This document shows, piece by piece, positions 59,671 through 64,000 of a stretch of DNA of 64,000 nt. Under the pieces are notes generated by a model. It saw only the letters and a list, made by a program, of their open reading frames with translations, was not told the origin of the DNA and did no database searches. The stretch's first letter is position 1, and the number at the start of each line of letters is the position of its first letter. Source of the stretch: Actinoplanes sichuanensis (GTDB lineage: Bacteria > Actinomycetota > Actinomycetes > Mycobacteriales > Micromonosporaceae); contig NZ_AP028461.1 in assembly GCF_033097365.1 (NCBI RefSeq), positions 7,998,001-8,062,000 of the forward strand, read 5' to 3'. Position numbers and translations under genes: made by a program.

Positions 59671-61404
59671 TCATTTCGCGCAAGCGCTCCGGGGCAGCTT
59701 GCCGACCGCGATGGGTGACCGGCCGGGTGCTTTCGCCTTGCCCGCGATGACGGCCGCCAACGCGGTGAGTGACAGTTTGCTGGACGAGTAGGTGGCGACC
59801 AGGGTCGGTGTCGCCGCCTGGGCGAGGAGGCCCGGTGAGTCCATCATCACCGTGACGGCGGCCGCGTCGTCGAGGTCGACCCGCTCGTCTCCGTAGCCGA
59901 CCAGGCGGATGACCGAGCCGCCCGAGCTCTGTACCTGAACTCCCGCCTCCTGGAGGGCCTTGACCAGGGCGACCCGGGCGACCTCCCGGTTGGCGGGCGC
60001 GGTGACCGAGACCGGGCCGTTGGCGAGCGGACCGGCGCACGGGCCGCGGAGGACGGTCACGGCGGCGGCGTCGAGGGCGGTGACAGCCTGCTGATTGGCG
60101 GGAGAGCCGATCACGGAGAGTTCCGGCTGTGGGGTCTGCGCGGTACGGAACTTGAGGGTGAGGATGCGGGTGACGGCCTCGGTGAGGCGTTCGCGTTTGA
60201 GGCTGCCGTCCTTGAGGCCGGCCAGGATGCCGTCGCGGGCGCCGCCGATGTCCGGAGGCATGAGCAGCATGTCGTTGCCGGCGTTGAGGGCGCGGACGGC
60301 GGCTTCGCCTGCGGGCCACTTCTTGGCGGGGGCCATGTTCATGGCGTCGGTGACGGCGACGCCGGTGAACTTGAGCCGGCCGCGCAGCTCGTCGGTCATG
60401 ATCTTGCGGGAGAAGGTGGCGGCCACACCCTTGTCGACCGACTGCAGGTTGAGGTGGCCGGACATGACCACCCCGGCGCCCGCGGTGATGCCGGCGCTGA
60501 ACGGTGGCAGGTCCTGCTGCTCCCAGCGTTTGCGGTCCTGGCCGATCAGCGGCAGTTCGTCGTGGCTGTCGGCGGTGGTGTGGCCGTGCCCCGGGAAGTG
60601 CTTGAGGGCGGCGGCGACCCCCGACGACTGCAGGCCGCGGACGGCCGCGGCGACCTGGGTGGCGTTGGCTTTCGGGTCGCTGCCGAACGAGCGGGAGCCG
60701 ATCACTCCGCCGCCCGTGGTGTTGAGGGTGTCGGCGACCGGCGCGAAGTCGACGGTGACGCCCATCGCGGCGATCTCCTGGCCGGCCGCCCGCCAGGCCG
60801 CTTCGGTGAGCTCGGGCCGGCCGGCGGCGCCGAACGCCATCGCGGCCGGGAGGATCGTCACACCGTCGGTGACCCGGGTCACCGTGCCGTACTCCTGGTC
60901 CATGCCGATCATCAGCGGCGCCGAGGCGGGCAGCTTCAACGCGGCGTCCTGCAGGCCGGCGGTGAGAGCGCGGACCTGCTTCGGGTTCTCCACGTTGGTG
61001 GTGGGGTTGGTCTTGCTGGTCGGATCGTCGACGGTGAACCCGACCAGGATCAGGCCGCCGAGCCGGTACTTGGTGATCAGCTCGGCCGGCGTGTTCACCC
61101 CGCCGAGGCCCTGGTTGGCACGGGCGTTGTCGGGATCGACGTCGGTGGCCGAACTGCCGTAGGCATACGGCATCAGCACCTGGCCGGCCAGATCCTCGTC
61201 GCTGAGCCGGGCCACGATCTCGGCGGCCCGGGCGGCGGGGTCACCCTGCGGGCCCGCCGAGGCGCTCTCCGGCGCCGGCGAGACGGGACGCGGCGCGGTG
61301 GTGGCCGGCGGGGCTGCCGCGGGTTCCGGCTCGTCGCCGCACGCCCCCAGACCCAGCAGCAGGGGTACGACCAGAGCACGCGCCAGATTTCTCACGATCG
61401 CCAT
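59671..61404 (-). CDS. GH3 lipoprotein (NagZ-like beta-N-acetylglucosaminidase)
   Basis: 577-residue glycoside hydrolase family 3 protein. A lipoprotein signal ends in LGACG with acylated Cys22; a Pro/Ala linker follows (25-60). The NagZ-type loop KHFPGHGHTTADSHDELP holds the acid/base His, and the nucleophile is in VAVTDAMNMAPAK. It probably trims N-acetylglucosamine from muropeptides or chitin fragments at the cell surface. Convergent with the accD gene over a 220-base gap. Confidence 0.92.
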   Translation of the reverse strand: MAIVRNLARALVVPLLLGLGACGDEPEPAAAPPATTAPRPVSPAPESASAGPQGDPAARAAEIVARLSDEDLAGQVLMPYAYGSSATDVDPDNARANQGLGGVNTPAELITKYRLGGLILVGFTVDDPTSKTNPTTNVENPKQVRALTAGLQDAALKLPASAPLMIGMDQEYGTVTRVTDGVTILPAAMAFGAAGRPELTEAAWRAAGQEIAAMGVTVDFAPVADTLNTTGGGVIGSRSFGSDPKANATQVAAAVRGLQSSGVAAALKHFPGHGHTTADSHDELPLIGQDRKRWEQQDLPPFSAGITAGAGVVMSGHLNLQSVDKGVAATFSRKIMTDELRGRLKFTGVAVTDAMNMAPAKKWPAGEAAVRALNAGNDMLLMPPDIGGARDGILAGLKDGSLKRERLTEAVTRILTLKFRTAQTPQPELSVIGSPANQQAVTALDAAAVTVLRGPCAGPLANGPVSVTAPANREVARVALVKALQEAGVQVQSSGGSVIRLVGYGDERVDLDDAAAVTVMMDSPGLLAQAATPTLVATYSSSKLSLTALAAVIAGKAKAPGRSPIAVGKLPRSACAK

Positions 61405-61495
61405 CGAACCAGTTCACGGCAAACGTCGCCACTTCGCCGCCCCACCGCGTTTTGGGCATGCTTCAGGGGGAATCGCCCCATAGCCGAGGGGCGTG

Positions 61496-61558
61496 GTCAG
61501 CCGACCCGGGCGAGCCCGGCGGGAACCCAGTGCGGCGTGTCAGCCGACCCGGGTGAGC
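61496..61558. repeat. Duplicated 3' end of DUF3145 gene
   Basis: GTCAGCCGACCCGGG(C/T)GAGC occurs at 61496-61515 and again at 61539-61558; the second copy contains the stop codon of the DUF3145 gene. The first copy lies just past it, 23 bases apart. Confidence 0.65.
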
Positions 61559-62031
61559 AGGGTCACCGGGGCACCGTCGCCGGCGTACCGGTACGGCTCC
61601 AGCTCCACGTCCCAGGCGGTGCCGAGCGCCTTCTCCAGCGCATGCGACAGCGCCTCGGGCGCTCGGACCGAGGACATGATGGCGCGCAGCCGGTCCTCAC
61701 CGATCTGGATGTCGCCCGAAGCGCCCATGACCCCGTGGAACAGCCCTCGACCGGGAACGTGCATGAACCGTTCTCCGTCGACCCCTGGGCTGGGTTCCTC
61801 GGTTACCTCGAATCGGATCATGGGCCACTGTCGTAGGGCAGCAGCCAGCTCGGCGCCAGTGCCGGCCCGACCGGTCCAGCTGCACTCGGCTCGGCGCATG
61901 CTCGGATCGACCGGTTGCACGGTCCATTGCAGGTTGACCGGCGCGGTCAAGACGCGCGCGATCGCCCACTCGACATGCTGGCACACGGCGAGTGGGGTCG
62001 AGTGGACGTATACGACGCCACACGTTGGCAC
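61540..62031 (-). CDS. DUF3145 family protein
   Basis: 163-residue conserved actinobacterial protein. Features are GVVYVHSTPLAVCQHVEWAI at the start, MRRAECSWTGRAGTGAELAAAL, and the RFMHVPGRGLFHGVMGASGDIQIGEDRL block. GTG start with GGGAGG five bases upstream. In Streptomyces it is located next to the fab operon, as here. Role unknown. Confidence 0.9.
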   Translation of the reverse strand: MPTCGVVYVHSTPLAVCQHVEWAIARVLTAPVNLQWTVQPVDPSMRRAECSWTGRAGTGAELAAALRQWPMIRFEVTEEPSPGVDGERFMHVPGRGLFHGVMGASGDIQIGEDRLRAIMSSVRAPEALSHALEKALGTAWDVELEPYRYAGDGAPVTLLTRVG

Positions 62032-62277
62032 GGTGACCTCCCGGAGACCGAGGTGCGTCTTCCCCTACGACCTCGACCGCGGTTGATCGTGTCCCATGAT
62101 GCCGGTTGGTACGGATGGTGCGCCAGAGAATCCGCAACATCGACTATGGGAGCGGCCGTAGTGGCACACCCTGCTCAACGGCCTTACCTGCTCTGACGGT
62201 ATGGTCGAGGGGCCGTCGTGTAGAGTTGCCACGGCCTTTTTCTTTCTGCCCCAAGCTTTCCTTCAAGGAGTACCGCC

Positions 62278-62604
62278 GTGGCGAGCAACACTTCAAAGAC
62301 CGCCCGCGCATCAGTCCGCGCCGGCCAGGGCAGCGGTGGCGCCCTCAGCGTGCTCGGGGAGTACAAGTACGTGATCCCGCTCGCCGACGGCCGCTTCGCT
62401 TACGTGCGTAACCTGACCAACGGCAAGACCGCGCACCTCAAGACCGACTCGGACGCCTTCGTCGAGGAGATCCGCGTGCTGACCGGTGCCGGTCACGGCG
62501 CCAAGATCCGCGCCGAGCTGGTCAACCTGCACGAGAAGCACCCGGACCACGGCTGGGCCGCCACCGAGAAGCGTCTCGTCGACGCCGGCGTGTTCGAGGG
62601 CTGA
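62278..62604 (+). CDS. Small basic conserved hypothetical protein
   Basis: 108-residue soluble protein. The N-terminal 25 residues are basic and Ser/Thr-rich; LSVLGEYKYVIPLADGRFAYVRNLTNGKTAHLKTDSDAFVEEIRVL looks like a compact beta fold, followed by an Arg/Lys/His-rich helix. No family recognised. GTG start with AAGGAG seven bases upstream. A classical terminator follows, shared with the convergent carbonic anhydrase gene. Confidence 0.78.
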   Translation: MASNTSKTARASVRAGQGSGGALSVLGEYKYVIPLADGRFAYVRNLTNGKTAHLKTDSDAFVEEIRVLTGAGHGAKIRAELVNLHEKHPDHGWAATEKRLVDAGVFEG

Positions 62605-62619
62605 GTCACCCGTAACGCG

Positions 62620-62656
62620 AAAGCGCCTCCCGGTTTCGGCCGGGAGGCGCTTTTTT
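62620..62656. terminator. Intrinsic terminator between convergent genes
   Basis: Perfect 14-bp stem (62620-62633 with 62640-62653), loop TTTCGG, followed by a T-run (62651-62656). Classical rho-independent terminator for the + strand gene; the complementary stem can serve the leftward carbonic anhydrase gene. Confidence 0.93.
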
Positions 62657-62670
62657 GCATGATCAGTGGA

Positions 62671-63288
62671 TCAAGGCAGGAACTCGACCCAGCCGCTGTC
62701 CAGGTCGTAGACGGCCCCGGCCACCTTGACCCGGCCGGCGGCGATCTCCGCGGCCAGCTCGGGCACGTCCCGGAGCCGGTCGACGGTCCGGCTCACGTGC
62801 TCGCGGACCGCCTTCTCGTCGGTGTCCTCGCCCTCCAGGCCGACCGCCTGCACCGCCGGCGCCAGCTCGTCGACCAGGTAGCCGACGTGGCCCACGTCAC
62901 TGCCGGGGGTGACGCCGGACCGCAGCGCCTCGACCGTGGCGTGCACCGCCCCGCAGCGCTTGTGGCCGACCACGAGCACGAGCGAGACGCCCAGCTCGGC
63001 GACCGCGAAGTTGATCGACCCGATCAGCGAGCGGTCGAGCACGTGCGCGCCGGAGCGGGCCACGCAGATCGAACCGAACGTCTGGTCGAAGATCGCCTCC
63101 AACGGCACCCGGGAGTCGATGCAGCCGAGCACCAGCGAGTGCGGCTTCTGCCCGTTGGCGGTGGCGGCGGCACGTGCCACGTCGTGGCCGTAGCGGGGAC
63201 GTCCGTAGACGAAACGCTTGTTGCCGGCGATGAGTTCGCTCATGGCTGCGGAGGACGTGCTGACCTGGGCGTCACGAGTTGCCGTCAT
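62671..63288 (-). CDS. Beta-class carbonic anhydrase
   Basis: 205-residue zinc enzyme interconverting CO2 and bicarbonate, which supplies biotin carboxylases such as AccD complexes. Zinc ligands are Cys56, His109 and Cys112 (LGCIDSR, VGHKRCGAV), with the Asp58/Arg60 dyad complete. ATG 63288. It is divergent from the alpha/beta hydrolase gene. Confidence 0.92.
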   Translation of the reverse strand: MTATRDAQVSTSSAAMSELIAGNKRFVYGRPRYGHDVARAAATANGQKPHSLVLGCIDSRVPLEAIFDQTFGSICVARSGAHVLDRSLIGSINFAVAELGVSLVLVVGHKRCGAVHATVEALRSGVTPGSDVGHVGYLVDELAPAVQAVGLEGEDTDEKAVREHVSRTVDRLRDVPELAAEIAAGRVKVAGAVYDLDSGWVEFLP

Positions 63289-63425
63289 GTTAGGGATTTT
63301 CGTCGGCCCGGCCGCAGGGTGAAGTGTTTGCGAGGTAACTCACTGTCCCGTCGTCGCGCTGCCGGTAGAGGCGAAAGTCCCACCGAAACATGCTGGTAAT
63401 ACTCCGGATCACGAGTGATGCTTAT

Positions 63426-63437
63426 TACCCGCGGGTA
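63426..63437. promoter_or_regulatory. Palindrome TACCCGCGGGTA, candidate operator
   Basis: Perfect 12-bp palindrome 33-44 bases before the hydrolase ATG in the divergent gap. Its TTAC-CCG core resembles TetR-type operators of hydrolase and lipid genes, by inference. Confidence 0.42.
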
Positions 63438-63469
63438 CTGCGGGGACCGTGACCATCACGGAGGTACCC

Positions 63470-64000
63470 ATGTTCACTCTCGCCGACGGCGTACGGCTGC
63501 ACGTCTCCGTGACCGGCCCCACCGACGCGCCGGTCACCGTGGTGCTCTCCCATGGGTGGTGCCAGGACCGGCGTACCTGGCGGCAGCAGATCGCCGCGCT
63601 CGGCGAGATGGGGCACAAGGCGCCGCGGGTGATCGCATACGACACCCGGGGTCACGGCCGGTCCAGCGCCACCCATCTGCGCTCGGCCACGCTGGCCCAG
63701 CTCGGCGACGACATGGCCGAGGTGATCCGCCGCTATGCCCCGGCCGGTCCGGTGGTGCTGGCCGGCCACTCGATGGGCGGCATGACGATCATGGAGTACG
63801 CCCACCGCCACCCGGCGGAATTCACCGATCGGGTGAAGGGCCTGCTGCTGGTCTCGACCACGGCCGAGGGCCACACCCACACCCGGTACGGCCTGCCCGA
63901 CCAACTGGCGGCCCTGATGCGGGCCGGCGAGACCCTGGGCGCGGGCCTACTCGCCCGGTCCGGGGCCTGGCGCCCGCACCGAGTGATGCTGCCCGCCCTG
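63470..64000 (+). CDS. Alpha/beta hydrolase (3' end outside window)
   Basis: At least 177 residues of an alpha/beta hydrolase. Features are LSHGWCQDRRTWRQQI at the oxyanion end, the strand AYDTRGHGRSS, and the nucleophile elbow LAGHSMGGMTIMEYA. ATG 63470 has GGAGG five bases upstream; a GTG seven codons earlier is also in frame. Open to the window end, so it is partial. Substrate unknown. Confidence 0.85.
   Translation, partial: MFTLADGVRLHVSVTGPTDAPVTVVLSHGWCQDRRTWRQQIAALGEMGHKAPRVIAYDTRGHGRSSATHLRSATLAQLGDDMAEVIRRYAPAGPVVLAGHSMGGMTIMEYAHRHPAEFTDRVKGLLLVSTTAEGHTHTRYGLPDQLAALMRAGETLGAGLLARSGAWRPHRVMLPAL

Overview
The window is GC-rich DNA (about 70 percent or more by eye) with GTG starts in roughly a third of genes, dense ATGA or GTGA overlaps, and an actinobacterial gene order. 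From memory, the order glnE, glnA2, panB, RNase HI/phosphatase, zinc-ribbon protein, Nif3-like protein, AhpE peroxiredoxin, DUF3052, aceE, PucR regulator, fabD, acpP, fabF, accD follows the Mycobacterium tuberculosis Rv2221c-Rv2247 backbone. The glnE/panB/nadE/glnA2 grouping and the fab operon also match Streptomyces. A methyl-accepting chemotaxis receptor fits a motile-spored family such as Micromonosporaceae (Actinoplanes-like). The genus is an inference. No prophage, insertion sequence or CRISPR array was seen.

Layout. 1-11.9 kb: nitrogen and cofactor metabolism (glnE, a glutamine amidotransferase, glnA2, nadE, panB), interrupted by an oxidoreductase, a GNAT enzyme, a VOC protein, a WYL regulator and an ECF sigma factor with its membrane partner. 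12-19 kb: an RNB ribonuclease and a 1750-residue low-complexity protein with basic arms around an acidic centre. 19-25 kb: asd, a methyltransferase, an M15 peptidase, ribA, a PLP dehydratase and a divergent GAPDH homologue. 25-39 kb: accessory stretch with a TIR protein, a TauE/SafE permease, the RNase P RNA gene, a four-helix membrane protein, a monocarboxylate symporter pair, a chitinase, the RNase HI/zinc-ribbon/Nif3 operon, a flavoprotein with an XRE/TPR regulator, a Prim-Pol fragment protein and several tandem repeat arrays. 40-52 kb: tRNA-Val, peroxiredoxin, DUF3052, an unusual fused E1-like protein, YjbQ, aceE, a chemotaxis receptor and gltX. 52-60 kb: a TetR regulator, a PucR (FasR/MabR-type) activator and the fabD-fabH-acpP-fabF-accD operon. 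60-64 kb: a GH3 lipoprotein, DUF3145, a small basic protein, a beta-carbonic anhydrase and the start of an alpha/beta hydrolase.

How the genes fit together. AceE supplies acetyl-CoA, which AccD (malonyl-CoA), FabD, FabH, AcpP and FabF turn into fatty acids. The PucR-type regulator upstream probably controls that operon through an inverted-repeat site before fabD. GlnE modifies glutamine synthetase I, although the GlnA2 encoded here has lost the modified tyrosine.

The least explained signals are: the giant repeat protein at 13.8-19.0 kb; an 11-13 bp palindrome (TGCAAGTTGCA) present both inside a predicted promoter for the odd GAPDH gene and between the XRE regulator and the Prim-Pol gene 12 kb away; an E1 fusion lacking the usual thiamine-diphosphate residues; a 24-bp-arm near-perfect palindrome between divergent genes; and perfectly phased 13-bp and 36-bp tandem arrays beside genes.
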